From Gemmata palustris (GTDB lineage: Bacteria; Planctomycetota; Planctomycetia; Gemmatales; Gemmataceae): DNA of 64,000 bases. The stretch spans positions 4,712,001 through 4,776,000 of the forward strand of contig NZ_JAGKQQ010000001.1 in assembly GCF_017939745.1 (NCBI RefSeq), given 5' to 3'. The position numbers were made by a program, and so were the translations under genes. Below the pieces are notes generated by a model. It saw only the letters and a program-made list of their open reading frames with translations, had not been told where the DNA came from and did not search any database. This document shows, piece by piece, positions 45,701 to 55,336 of the stretch (position 1 is its first letter; the number at the start of each line of letters is the position of its first letter).

Positions 45701-46182
45701 GGCAAGCGCCCGCGCCAACAACCGTGTGGATCGGGGACCGGTTCTTACTGCTGGCCGCGCCTGCGAAACTGCTGCTGAAGCGCGTGCCGATCACGCCCGC
45801 GCAGGCGCGCAGCTACGCAGAAAAGAACACCGTCGGGATCGCACTCGACATTAGTGGTCCGGGTGCCCATTTGCGGTTCGGGGGAGAAACCGGATTGCAC
45901 CAGATCAAGCCGCTCGAAGACCAGACCGACGATAACCCGAACGTGATGGTGCGGTTCAGTGGTGAACCGCTGGGCGCGTACCGCCCGCCCGAAACCGTAG
46001 TTCGGCGCGGGTGGTACCGCGACGAGGAAATCCGGCGACAGTACGACCGCATAAAAGGCGAGATGCACGACGGCAACCTCGAGCGCGTGTGGACGAACCA
46101 GTACGGCGCGCTGAGCCGCTGGCTCGCCCCCGCGCTCGCCGCGAACGTTCGCGCCCGGCTACTCAAGATGATCGCGGAGTAG
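42769..46182 (+). CDS. Divergent double-AAA+ HSP100-like ATPase with PCRF-like C-terminus (1 of 3)
   Basis: 1137 residues from the ATG at 42769 (GGAGG upstream). AAA-1 has Walker A GPSGVGKT near residue 249, but the usual Walker B D-E is replaced (VVHVGPLVELL). AAA-2 is canonical: GPTGVGKT near 515, VLLLDEVEKAD, VVILTSNLGAE, RPEMFNRLDRIVPF, GYDPRYGARPLKRAME. The second-ring pore loop (GYVG in ClpB) is absent: RLVGGAFGTEGLLTAKV. The two Walker A motifs are ~266 residues apart, so no ClpB M-domain. The C-terminal ~300 residues are helical, then contain GIALDISGPGAHLRFGGETG near 1023, resembling release-factor PCRF domains without the GGQ loop. The N-terminus is not ClpN. The D1 ring may be regulatory. 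Confidence 0.85.
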   Translation: MASEIAFPVSLALRKVGPGAVLAEPLLFPEFARLGANRALSGSAARRNLLELLPKLDPATLIQRRRARAARELTFTLELPPPRANEAWRDPLVLEFHAAVWDQSQPDPAPDTAPFSALGPRHEHYVLARVIELGIEVIAAPSDDLVSLLQKESLAALRRLNLSVNLRSLAAVQTTLGFAVEHHTLTVRVPTLKDRVLRAEAAEQDGKKSLLQQIGTLLGRDREKAYETDETVTELTRALTGNPAQSVLLIGPSGVGKTAAVRELARRRFETACAPVYQTSGSRIVAGQCGFGMWQERCQELVKDATRKKAVVHVGPLVELLEVGKSEHNSSGIATFLRPAIARGEFLCIAECTPEQIPLIEKQDPQLLDAFRHITVKEPDAARGRVILASFARDNARRVTEPAALAATDRLHRRYATYSAYPGRPLRFLENLIRDGAKDAPVTESEVFDGFTRETGLPRAIIDPNVPLDLAETHTWFAGRVVGQPDAVHLVTDLLATVKAGLTRPNRPIASLLFIGPTGVGKTEMAKAVAEFLFGSKDRLTRFDMSEFADPVAVRRLVGGAFGTEGLLTAKVREQPFSVLLLDEVEKADGSFFDLLLQALGEARLTDAGGRLADFRNTVVILTSNLGAESFRRGAAGFIGGGAGKAESQEHFARAVEQFLRPEMFNRLDRIVPFAPLGTDVIRRIADREWHKVLNRDGVRFRELALSANALLLDHLAETGYDPRYGARPLKRAMERELLAPLARQMNRHAGDVPLSVEIGFERNAPSVLVRPLQGARAKAQREPSSPSGKLASSAQAMRRWHQLLAASSTVRELNNDVYQFSQQEARILKKQAAKKKLTAEDQYVLAALGKLRDVAGDVLQQRSAAFALEDAAVVAFHETAENPPADLQERLDDANQNWDKLLLRLYALNAPTGDRVTLALFSEHREHLAEMASAYRNIANDNGLTVDMIRYDLPDSDEPVPAPPAAPRPTDTPPPGGQAPAPTTVWIGDRFLLLAAPAKLLLKRVPITPAQARSYAEKNTVGIALDISGPGAHLRFGGETGLHQIKPLEDQTDDNPNVMVRFSGEPLGAYRPPETVVRRGWYRDEEIRRQYDRIKGEMHDGNLERVWTNQYGALSRWLAPALAANVRARLLKMIAE

Positions 46183-46186
46183 GAGA

Positions 46187-46422
46187 GAGGGGCGGCAGAA
46201 CCTCTCTCCCTTTCTGAGGGGAAGGGGTTCGAGTCAAAACCTACCCCCTATCCCCCCTCCCTAAAGGGAAGGGGGAGAAAGAACTCCCGGATACGGACGC
46301 AGTTTCAAGCACAGTGATTTCGCGCGCCTGCTCCCCCTTCCCTTTAGGGAGGGGGCGGGGGGGTAGGTTGTCTTTCTGCTCCCCCTCCCTTTTTAGGGGA
46401 GGGGGTTGGGGGGAGAGGTTCT
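46187..46422. repeat. GC-rich interspersed repeats between AAA+ genes 1 and 2
   Basis: An inverted right-half unit (46239-46276) faces a direct unit (46332-46373), making a large hairpin. A further direct unit (46380-46422; hallmark TTTTTAGGGGAGGGGGTTGG) ends 6 bases before the next ATG. They belong to the same family as the in-frame copies at 17044-17268 and 63186-63311. The last unit contains GGGGGGAGAGG, which may serve as the ribosome-binding site of AAA+ gene 2. Confidence 0.9.
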
Positions 46423-46428
46423 TCGCTT

Positions 46429-49400
46429 ATGAACTTCCGCATTCCGATGTACGTGTTCCAGCACAAAGGCGGTTACACCGCCCGACCGCTGTTCTTCGCG
46501 TCCCCGGAACGTACCGACGGGAACCTCAACCGGTTGCTCACCAAGCTCACGCGCGACCTCGTGGAGTTGCTCGAAGCGCTGGGCCGCAAGGAGCGCCACA
46601 ACGAGCTCGCGGCGTGGGCGTTCTGCCCCCAAGTCACAGCGCACCGCGTCCCGGTGGAAATCGAGTTGCGCCGGCGCGTCGCCCGTACCAAGTACCTGCT
46701 GCTCGCGTTCGATCACCTGGGGCGCAGATTGGCGTTCACACCGGTGGTTCCCGATTTGTGGTTCGAGATGACGCGCGGGGAACCGCTCGAGGTCCGCGCG
46801 CAGGCCGTTTACTCCGAACACTGGCGCGCGATCGAGCGCGACGCAGACGAAGCGGACGACGTGCGCCCCGAAGACGGTTCGCTCGCGGGGAAGGCATGGG
46901 TCGAGGTGCTCGACATCAGCGCGAACGTCCCCGCGGTCGTGCCGAAGAAGCCGCCCACGAATTTTCTCGCGCTCGGCGGGGGCGAAACGAGTGACGGCGC
47001 GACCGAACTGCGCCGCGTCGGGCGGTGCCTCGACTGGCTCTACCCGGACGAACTCGATCGCGCCGTGCTGCGCGACCTCGAAGTCAACGAACTCGCCCGG
47101 CTCCTCGAACTCAACGACCGCCGGCCGGTCCTGCTGTGCGGCCCGCGCATGGTGGGCAAGTCCGCCGTCATTCACGAGTGCGTGTACCGCCGGGTGGCCG
47201 CGCGCAAAGCGGTCCACCGCCAGTGGTACAACACGTGGCTCGTCTCCCCGCAGCGGCTCATCTCCGGCATGTCGTATGTGGGGCAGTGGGAGGGCCGGCT
47301 GCTCGCGATCCTCAAACACGCGCGGAAGCGCGACCACGTTCTCTATTTCGATGATTTGCTCGGTTTGTTCCTCGCAGGGGTGACGGGCCAGTCCACGCTC
47401 AGTGCGGCCGTCGTGCTGAAGCCGTACCTCGAGCAGCGCGACGTGCGGGTTCTCGGCGAGATCACGCCCGAAGGTCTGCGCGTGCTGCAAGAGCGCGACC
47501 GCGGGTTCGCGGACCTGTTCCACATCATCCCGGTGCGCCAGCCGACGGACGCCGATACCCTGCGCATCTTGATCGACCAGCAGCGCCGACTCGAAGGCAA
47601 ACACACGTGCATTTTCGGCCTCGACGTGTTGCCCGCGGTCATCGACCAACAACGGCGCTACGATCGCAGTGCCGCGTTTCCCGGTAAAGCCGCGAACGTA
47701 CTCACGCGCCTCGCGGTGCGCGCCTCAACGAAGCAAGAAGAGTTGCTCGCGCAAGTTCTGTACGACACCACGCGCCCGAGCGACGGGTACGAGTTCCCCC
47801 CGCGCCCGGAGATCACGCGGGACGACGTGCTCGCCGACTTCGCGGCCCGTAGCGGACTTTCGCTCGCCTTCCTCGATCCGAAACAGCGCCTCGACCGCGA
47901 CGACGTGCGCGACAAGCTCCAGGAACAGGTGATCGGACAGACGGAAGCGGTGGAAGCACTCGCGGACGTGGTGAGTGTGGCCAAAGCGCGGCTCAACGAC
48001 CCCGACCGCCCGCTCGCCGCGTTCCTGTTTCTCGGCCCCACCGGTGTGGGCAAGACGGAGTGCGCGAAGGCCATCGCCCGCACCCTGTTCGGCGAAAGTG
48101 ACCGGCTCTTGCGGTTCGATCTGAACGAGTTCAACCAGCCCGGCGCTGCGGCCCGTCTGGTCGGCACGTTCACTCAACCCGAGGGCCTGCTCACGAGCGC
48201 GATCCGGCGGCAACCGTTCGCCGTGGTTTTGCTCGACGAGATCGAAAAGGCCGACCCCGAAGTGTTCGACCTGTTGCTCCAGTTGCTCGGCGAGGGCCGG
48301 CTCACGGACTCGCTCGGGCGCACGGCCGATTTCACGTCCGCGCTGGTCGTCATGACCTCGAACCTCGGGGTGCGCGAGGCCGAAGGTGCCCTCGGGTTCG
48401 TGCCCGAAGCGGACCGGTCGTTCGCTTACACGCGCGCCGCGGAGAAGTTCTTCCGCCCGGAGTTCTTCAACCGGCTGGACCGTGTGATTCCGTTCCGCAA
48501 GTTGTCACGCGACGAAATGGGTCGCATCGCCCGGCGCCTCGTAAATGAAGTGCTTTCGCGCGAGGGGTTCGGCCAGCGCAAGTGCGTGCTGAACGTCGCG
48601 CCGGACGCACTGGAGCGCGTGATCCAGGCCGGTTACGACCCGGCCCTCGGCGCGCGAGCGATGAAGCGCGCGGTGGAGCGCGAATTGACGCAACCGGCCG
48701 CGGCCCGGCTCGCCTCACTCGACGTCAACGAACTGACCGTCGTCACGGTGAAGTCGAACCCCCGGGCACTGACGGTGAGCGTGCAGGCGCCGGAATGGGC
48801 CGCGCAACTGCCACTCGACCAGCGCGCGGCGGTACCCCTGAACGAGCGCCTCGCCGCGGCATGGGCCGCACTCGACCGGGTCGATGAAGTGTTGAACGCG
48901 ATCCGCCCCGGAACCGCGCTCGTGGCGGGGAAAGTCACCCGCGACCACGAGCGCTATTTCGCGCTGAAGGAACTCGCCGACGCGATCGCCGACGCGCTCA
49001 ACGACTACGAGAGCCGCCTCGAGGACCGCAAACATTTTTATCTCGAAGCCGCGCAGCCCGAAGCGACCGGGCGCCGGACTCGGTACCGCGCGATCAAGCG
49101 CAAAATGCTCACGAATCACAACCACGCCGTCGCACAACCGCTCCGCTCGCTCGCCTCCGCGGACAACATGGAGGACGCGCTGCGCGAACTCTTCGACACG
49201 TCCGAGCCGCTGCCGGACGACCAGGACGTGTTCGACGTGGAGAACCGGCTCGCGCTCCTGAACCTGATGGCCACCGCGCCCGTCGATGATAAGCCGGTGT
49301 ACCTGCTCGTGCGCGGGTTCCCGGACGGCGAACCATCGAAGTGGGTCACGATCCACGCCGCCAAATACAGGGCCGCTTGGGGAACGCAGTTCGGCCTCGA

Positions 49401-49746
49401 GTTGTCGGACGCGACGAAACCCGAGCTGCAAATGAGCCACGCGGTCATTCAGTTGAAGGGGTTCCACGCGCGAGCGCTTGCCCGCGTAGAGTGCGGCACG
49501 CACCTGTACTTGCCGAAGCACGGCGGACCGGTTCCGCTGCGCGTGGACGTGCTCGATTCGTGGCCGGACGAAGTCGCGGACCCGTTCGCGTTCGGGCCGA
49601 TCCTCCGTGTGTACGCCGAGGGTCAACCGGTCGCGGACGTGCGCACGGGATTAGTATCGCCTCTCCCCGGGCGAAGTGACTTCCCCGAAGTGTTCCGCGC
49701 GTTCGCGCTCGCCGCGCTCCCGCGCGCGGGCCAACAAACAACGTGA
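46429..49746 (+). CDS. Divergent double-AAA+ HSP100-like ATPase with PCRF-like C-terminus (2 of 3)
   Basis: 1105 residues. The N-terminal module starts IPMYVFQHKGGYTARPLFF. AAA-1: Walker A GPRMVGKS near residue 238, Walker B LYFDDLLGLF, pore-type segment GMSYVGQWEGRL. AAA-2: GPTGVGKT near 535, VVLLDEIEKADPEVFDLLLQ, VVMTSNLG, RPEFFNRLDRVIPF, GYDPALGARAMKRAVE. The D2 tyrosine pore loop is absent (RLVGTFTQPEGLLTSAI). Near residue 1005 the C-terminus has AVIQLKGFHARALARVECGT, similar in pattern to PCRF domains and to the matching segment of gene 1. It follows gene 1 by 246 bases of repeats. Confidence 0.85.
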   Translation: MNFRIPMYVFQHKGGYTARPLFFASPERTDGNLNRLLTKLTRDLVELLEALGRKERHNELAAWAFCPQVTAHRVPVEIELRRRVARTKYLLLAFDHLGRRLAFTPVVPDLWFEMTRGEPLEVRAQAVYSEHWRAIERDADEADDVRPEDGSLAGKAWVEVLDISANVPAVVPKKPPTNFLALGGGETSDGATELRRVGRCLDWLYPDELDRAVLRDLEVNELARLLELNDRRPVLLCGPRMVGKSAVIHECVYRRVAARKAVHRQWYNTWLVSPQRLISGMSYVGQWEGRLLAILKHARKRDHVLYFDDLLGLFLAGVTGQSTLSAAVVLKPYLEQRDVRVLGEITPEGLRVLQERDRGFADLFHIIPVRQPTDADTLRILIDQQRRLEGKHTCIFGLDVLPAVIDQQRRYDRSAAFPGKAANVLTRLAVRASTKQEELLAQVLYDTTRPSDGYEFPPRPEITRDDVLADFAARSGLSLAFLDPKQRLDRDDVRDKLQEQVIGQTEAVEALADVVSVAKARLNDPDRPLAAFLFLGPTGVGKTECAKAIARTLFGESDRLLRFDLNEFNQPGAAARLVGTFTQPEGLLTSAIRRQPFAVVLLDEIEKADPEVFDLLLQLLGEGRLTDSLGRTADFTSALVVMTSNLGVREAEGALGFVPEADRSFAYTRAAEKFFRPEFFNRLDRVIPFRKLSRDEMGRIARRLVNEVLSREGFGQRKCVLNVAPDALERVIQAGYDPALGARAMKRAVERELTQPAAARLASLDVNELTVVTVKSNPRALTVSVQAPEWAAQLPLDQRAAVPLNERLAAAWAALDRVDEVLNAIRPGTALVAGKVTRDHERYFALKELADAIADALNDYESRLEDRKHFYLEAAQPEATGRRTRYRAIKRKMLTNHNHAVAQPLRSLASADNMEDALRELFDTSEPLPDDQDVFDVENRLALLNLMATAPVDDKPVYLLVRGFPDGEPSKWVTIHAAKYRAAWGTQFGLELSDATKPELQMSHAVIQLKGFHARALARVECGTHLYLPKHGGPVPLRVDVLDSWPDEVADPFAFGPILRVYAEGQPVADVRTGLVSPLPGRSDFPEVFRAFALAALPRAGQQTT

Positions 49747-50366
49747 TCGGTCACCAAATTATTTGTATTCTTGTGTCCACTAGTATACAATTTACGAAAC
49801 CCAGATGTCTGGAGCGGATTCAAAGGCGACCAACCGGGTGCGAAGTGTCAGGTGATTTGGCGAACGGCTGGTGGGGGGGCTACCAGCCACAGTGCCACCC
49901 ACACCCGGATCGACCCAGTCCGACGAGTGATGCACTGGGTCTCGGCACTGCCCCAGCCGGCTCACGCCGGCCGTTCGCCACATAAATCTTAACGACTTGA
50001 TCGTGAGGCGCGAATGTTAGCCAATGGGAGCGGGATTTTGGACAGATGTTAGCCCAAAAACTCGGAATTTTGCTACTTGTTAGTCTCCATGTGTCATCAC
50101 GGGCGATCAACAGAACGGAAGTTATTGATTCATCCATATTTAGCTATTTATCCGTATAATTCAGATTGAAATCGTTCTCTACAAAATCAATCAATTTGGG
50201 AGCCGATGTGAGCCAGGAACGCAGAAATGTTAGCCGTTGTTACCCATCGGGCCGGCCCGGTGAAGAGGCCAAATAACACCAACTGCTGACGATTCCAATA
50301 GTTGCGGCCTGCGATCGACGGTCCGACCCCCAAATTGTTAGCAATTGTTAGCCAGCCCGAGCCACT
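49747..50366. other. 620-base AT-richer gap with repeated TGTTAGCC motifs
   Basis: No credible gene. TGTTAGCC occurs at 50015, 50047, 50228 and 50346, with variants at 50077 (TTGTTAG), 50206 (TGTGAGCC) and 50335 (TTGTTAGC). The last pair forms GTTAGCAATTGTTAGCC at 50337-50353, just before AAA+ gene 3. A TATAAT at 50155-50160 lacks a matching -35. A GGCTGGT...ACCAGCC hairpin lies near 49867. Related sequence is found at 60790-60959. Confidence 0.75.
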
Positions 50367-52709
50367 ATGCCCACCGCGCGCTATCACGCCCTGCTCTGTC
50401 GCGACGCCGCCGGCGGCTTCTCCGCGATCGCGCTCGACCTCGGTACCACCGGGTTCGGCGCGACCGCGAACGACGCACGCGACGATCTCAAAGAGTATTT
50501 CCGCTGGCTGCACCGCAAGGAGCAGTGGACGACCGCGCCCGACTTCGGCGAGCCGGAACTGCGGTGGTTCACCGTGGCGGTGCGGCCCGAGTACCGGGGG
50601 GCCAACCGGTTGTACCCCACCGACGCCGAAGTGCCGGTGCGCGTTCCCTGCGTCGTTGGCACGCGCAAGAGCGGGCAACATACCGCGGACCTCCCGCTGC
50701 TCGGCATCCGGTTCGATTACCCCAATCGCACGGAACTCGAAAAGCTCGTCGAGCGGTACGTTTCGCAGAAGCTCGAGGGGCTGACGCCGGAGCAGGTCGG
50801 CGCGTACCTCCCGCCGATCGAAGCGGAACTGCTCGAAATCGTTGTCCCTGTGCCGAAGGAACCTCCGGGCGCTCTACTCACGATCCCCCCTCCCCCGACA
50901 CTCGCGCGGGTGGCCGAGCCGGTCGGCGATCGCGCCGTGCGCAAAGGGTACGCGCGAGCCTGGGGCCGCGAGACCGAGCTGACGGCGCTCGTCCGCAAGC
51001 TCCACCACGAGAAGGCCAACGTGCTGCTCGTCGGCGAGAGCGGCGCCGGCAAAACGACGCTCATGGTGGACGCGGTGAAGGAGGCCGAAAAGAAGGCGCT
51101 CGCAGAAGACGAGCGCCCCGGCGTGAAGCACAAACGGCGGTTCTGGCTCACGTCCGCGGGCCGCATCGTCGCCGGGATGAAGTACCTCGGCCAGTGGGAA
51201 GAGCGCGTCGAATCGGTGATCGCGGAACTCGGCGAACTCGGTGGCGTGTTGTGCGTCGAGCGCCTCCTGGAGCTGGTCCGCGCGGGCGGCCTCGGGCCGA
51301 CGGACAGCATCGCCGCGTTGCTGGTGCCGTACCTCGCCCGTGGCGAGCTTCGCATGATTGCGGAAGTCACGCCCGCGGAACTCGACGCTTGCCGGCGGCT
51401 CATGCCGGGATTGCCGGACCTGTTCCAGATCGTGCGCGTCGAACCGTTTGACCGCGCCACGGCCCTTACGGTCATCGATCGACAACTCGAAGCGACTGCG
51501 AGTGGCCCCGGCGTCGAGGTCGAGCGCGGCACGGGCGAGCGCATCGTGCGGCTGTTCCGGCGCTTCATGCCCTACGCGGCGTTCCCGGGGCCGGCGTCCG
51601 CGTTCGCGCGCCAACTCGTCGATACGCACGTCAAGCAGGACAAGAAGCCGGTCACACCGGGCGCGGTGGTGGACCAGTTCCGCCGACAAACGGGGCTACC
51701 CGAGCTGTTCCTGCGCGACGAGATCACGCTCCGGCGCGAGAGCGCCCTCGACTGGTTCCGCGCCCGCGTGATCGACCAGCCGGAAGCGTGCGAAGCCGCC
51801 GCGAACATCGTAATGACGGTGAAGGCCGGGCTCAACGACCCGACGCGGCCGCCCGCGGTGATGCTGTTCTGCGGCCCCACGGGTGTCGGCAAGACGCACA
51901 TGGCCCAGGCGCTCGCGACCTACTTCTTCGGGCACAGCGAAAGCGCGGAACCAAAATCGACGGCCCGCAAAGAGGTGCCCCCTTCTGTTTCTTCGCTCCG
52001 CGTTCCGCCCCCCGAGTTCCGCGCCGATCGATTGATCCGGCTGGACATGAGCGAGTACGGCGGGTTCGACGCGGTGTATCGGCTGCTCGGTCCGCCGCGC
52101 GGTGAGCCGGGCGAGTTGGTGAAGCAAGTGCGCCGGCAGCCGTTCTCGCTGCTACTGCTGGACGAAATTGAGAAGGCCGCGGCCGATGTGTTCGACGCGC
52201 TCATGGGCGTGTTCGACGAGGGCCGGCTCACGGACCAGTACGGGCGCGTCACGAACTTCCGCAGCACGATTATTGTGATGACCTCGAACCTCGGCTCGGG
52301 CACGTCGCGCGCGGTGGGGTTCGGCGGCGAGAACACGGGTGCGCAATACCAGGACGCGGCCATGAAGTTCTTCCGCCCGGAGTTCTTCAACCGAATGGAC
52401 GCGGTCGTAACGTTCCGTCCGCTGTTGCCCGCGTCCGTGCGAGCGATCACCCGGCGCGAACTCGACGCCATCGCCAAGCGCGAAGGACTGGCGCGGAGTG
52501 GCGTGAACGTCCACTGGTCGGAAGCGCTGGTGGAGCACCTCGCCGCAATCGGCTTCGATCCGCGGTACGGCGCGCGCCCGCTGCAGCGCGCCATCGAGCG
52601 CGAAGTGGTCGCGCCGCTCGCGCGCTGGTTGCTCACGAACCACACTGCCGAGGGGCAAACGGTGCGGGCGGATTGGGCGAGCAGCGGGTGCGCGTTTTCG
52701 TCTGCGTAA
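50367..52709 (+). CDS. Divergent double-AAA+ HSP100-like ATPase, short form (3 of 3)
   Basis: 780 residues, without the C-terminal extension of the other two. N-terminus RYHALLCRDAAGGFSAIALD, then ANDARDDLKEYFRWL, resembles HicB-type domains. AAA-1: Walker A GESGAGKT near residue 222, a degenerate Walker B (VLCVERLLELV), pore-type GMKYLGQWEERV. AAA-2: GPTGVGKT near 502, LLLLDEIEKAAADVFDALMG, IVMTSNLGSG, RPEFFNRMDAVVTF, GFDPRYGARPLQRAIE. The D2 loop reads LGPPRGEPGELVKQV instead of PPGYVGYEEGG. A ~35-residue Ser/Pro-rich insertion precedes the D2 DMSEYGG. No strong ribosome-binding site is seen. Confidence 0.85.
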   Translation: MPTARYHALLCRDAAGGFSAIALDLGTTGFGATANDARDDLKEYFRWLHRKEQWTTAPDFGEPELRWFTVAVRPEYRGANRLYPTDAEVPVRVPCVVGTRKSGQHTADLPLLGIRFDYPNRTELEKLVERYVSQKLEGLTPEQVGAYLPPIEAELLEIVVPVPKEPPGALLTIPPPPTLARVAEPVGDRAVRKGYARAWGRETELTALVRKLHHEKANVLLVGESGAGKTTLMVDAVKEAEKKALAEDERPGVKHKRRFWLTSAGRIVAGMKYLGQWEERVESVIAELGELGGVLCVERLLELVRAGGLGPTDSIAALLVPYLARGELRMIAEVTPAELDACRRLMPGLPDLFQIVRVEPFDRATALTVIDRQLEATASGPGVEVERGTGERIVRLFRRFMPYAAFPGPASAFARQLVDTHVKQDKKPVTPGAVVDQFRRQTGLPELFLRDEITLRRESALDWFRARVIDQPEACEAAANIVMTVKAGLNDPTRPPAVMLFCGPTGVGKTHMAQALATYFFGHSESAEPKSTARKEVPPSVSSLRVPPPEFRADRLIRLDMSEYGGFDAVYRLLGPPRGEPGELVKQVRRQPFSLLLLDEIEKAAADVFDALMGVFDEGRLTDQYGRVTNFRSTIIVMTSNLGSGTSRAVGFGGENTGAQYQDAAMKFFRPEFFNRMDAVVTFRPLLPASVRAITRRELDAIAKREGLARSGVNVHWSEALVEHLAAIGFDPRYGARPLQRAIEREVVAPLARWLLTNHTAEGQTVRADWASSGCAFSSA

Positions 52710-52836
52710 AGCGGCGGCGAACGGTGGGATAACTGTTGCCGTGTGCGGCGCGAACCGGGATACTACCGGGGTTCAGGCTACGAACTCGTTCCCGCCCACC
52801 TTCCCACCCCCGATCTGACCGTACCGGAGAATCTCC

Positions 52837-53547
52837 ATGCTCGTTCGCCGAATCGTGAGCACCGGCCTCGTGCTGGCGCTGTGTGTCACCGCGCCCCTCG
52901 GCGCGAAAGACGCCAAGGACAACCCGGCCGCACAACCGCGCCCGCGCGACGTCCCGCGCCACAAACAGTTCCTGAAGATCGTGGAGAAAGGTGAGGGCGA
53001 CGTGATCTTCCTCGGCGACTCCATCACTCAGGGCTGGGAAGGGAATGGAAAGAAAGTGTGGCCCGAGGCCTTCGGCGCCTTCAAGCCGGTGAACCTCGGC
53101 ATCGGCGGCGACCAGACCGGGGACGTGATCTGGCGCATCACCGTGGGCAAGGAAATCGAACCGCTGAAGCCGAAACTCGCGGTCATCATGATCGGCACGA
53201 ACAACATGAGCGCACACACGCCCGAGCAGATCGCGGGCGGCGTGAAGGCCATCATCGCCGAACTTCAAAAGCAGAAGCCCGACACGAAGGTGCTCCTGCT
53301 CGCGATCTTCCCGCGGTCCCCGAAGGCCGACGACAAGATCCGCGTGAAGGTGAACGACACGAACAAGATCCTCGCCACGTTCGGCGACGACAAGAAGGTC
53401 TTCTACAAAGACATCGGCGAGAAGTTCTTGGAAAAGGACGGCACGCTCGAGAAGAAGATCATGCCCGACTTCCTGCACCTGAGCGAAGAGGGGTACAAGA
53501 TTTGGGCCGACGCAATCAAAGAAGACATTGCGAAGCTGGTGAAGTAA
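52837..53547 (+). CDS. Secreted SGNH/GDSL hydrolase
   Basis: 236 residues with GGAG before the ATG and a signal peptide (VRRIVSTGLVLALCVTAPLG). SGNH blocks: block I DVIFLGDSITQGW, block II NLGIGGDQTGD, block III VIMIGTNNMS, and block V DFLHLSEEGY with the catalytic Asp-x-x-His. The pattern resembles PAF-acetylhydrolase-type esterases of the planctomycete surface. It may deacylate carbohydrates or lipids. A terminator hairpin follows. Confidence 0.9.
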   Translation: MLVRRIVSTGLVLALCVTAPLGAKDAKDNPAAQPRPRDVPRHKQFLKIVEKGEGDVIFLGDSITQGWEGNGKKVWPEAFGAFKPVNLGIGGDQTGDVIWRITVGKEIEPLKPKLAVIMIGTNNMSAHTPEQIAGGVKAIIAELQKQKPDTKVLLLAIFPRSPKADDKIRVKVNDTNKILATFGDDKKVFYKDIGEKFLEKDGTLEKKIMPDFLHLSEEGYKIWADAIKEDIAKLVK

Positions 53548-53561
53548 GAGCTGCAAAACAA

Positions 53562-53586
53562 GGGAGCCGCGTTACCCGCGGCTCCC
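53562..53586. terminator. Hairpin between convergent SGNH and pyrG genes
   Basis: Ten-base arms GGGAGCCGCG / CGCGGCTCCC with a TTACC loop. It lies 14 bases after the SGNH stop and 16 bases before the pyrG 3' end. Confidence 0.75.
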
Positions 53587-53601
53587 ACTTCCCTTTCGTC
53601 C

Positions 53602-55236
<1,635 letters not shown>

Positions 55237-55336
55237 CGCGCGGCGATCCTTAACGTGAGGCGGGCTATCACCTCACTATATCGCCCGCTCCGAGCCGAAC
55301 CAATCAGCGCAGGTTGCCGGGTCGCGCAAAGGACCG

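Noticed and set aside
49743..49985. 80-codon frame after AAA+ gene 2
   Set aside because: No ribosome-binding site, no family signal, and it begins inside the previous gene's end.
50125..50160. Sigma-70 promoter before AAA+ gene 3
   Set aside because: TATAAT is present but the nearest TTGATT is 24 bases upstream, too far for a standard promoter.
42769..52709. Type VI secretion ClpV or ClpP-partner Clp cluster
   Set aside because: No other secretion genes are present, no ClpP gene is near, and D2 pore loops and N-domains differ from ClpV, ClpA, ClpB and ClpC.
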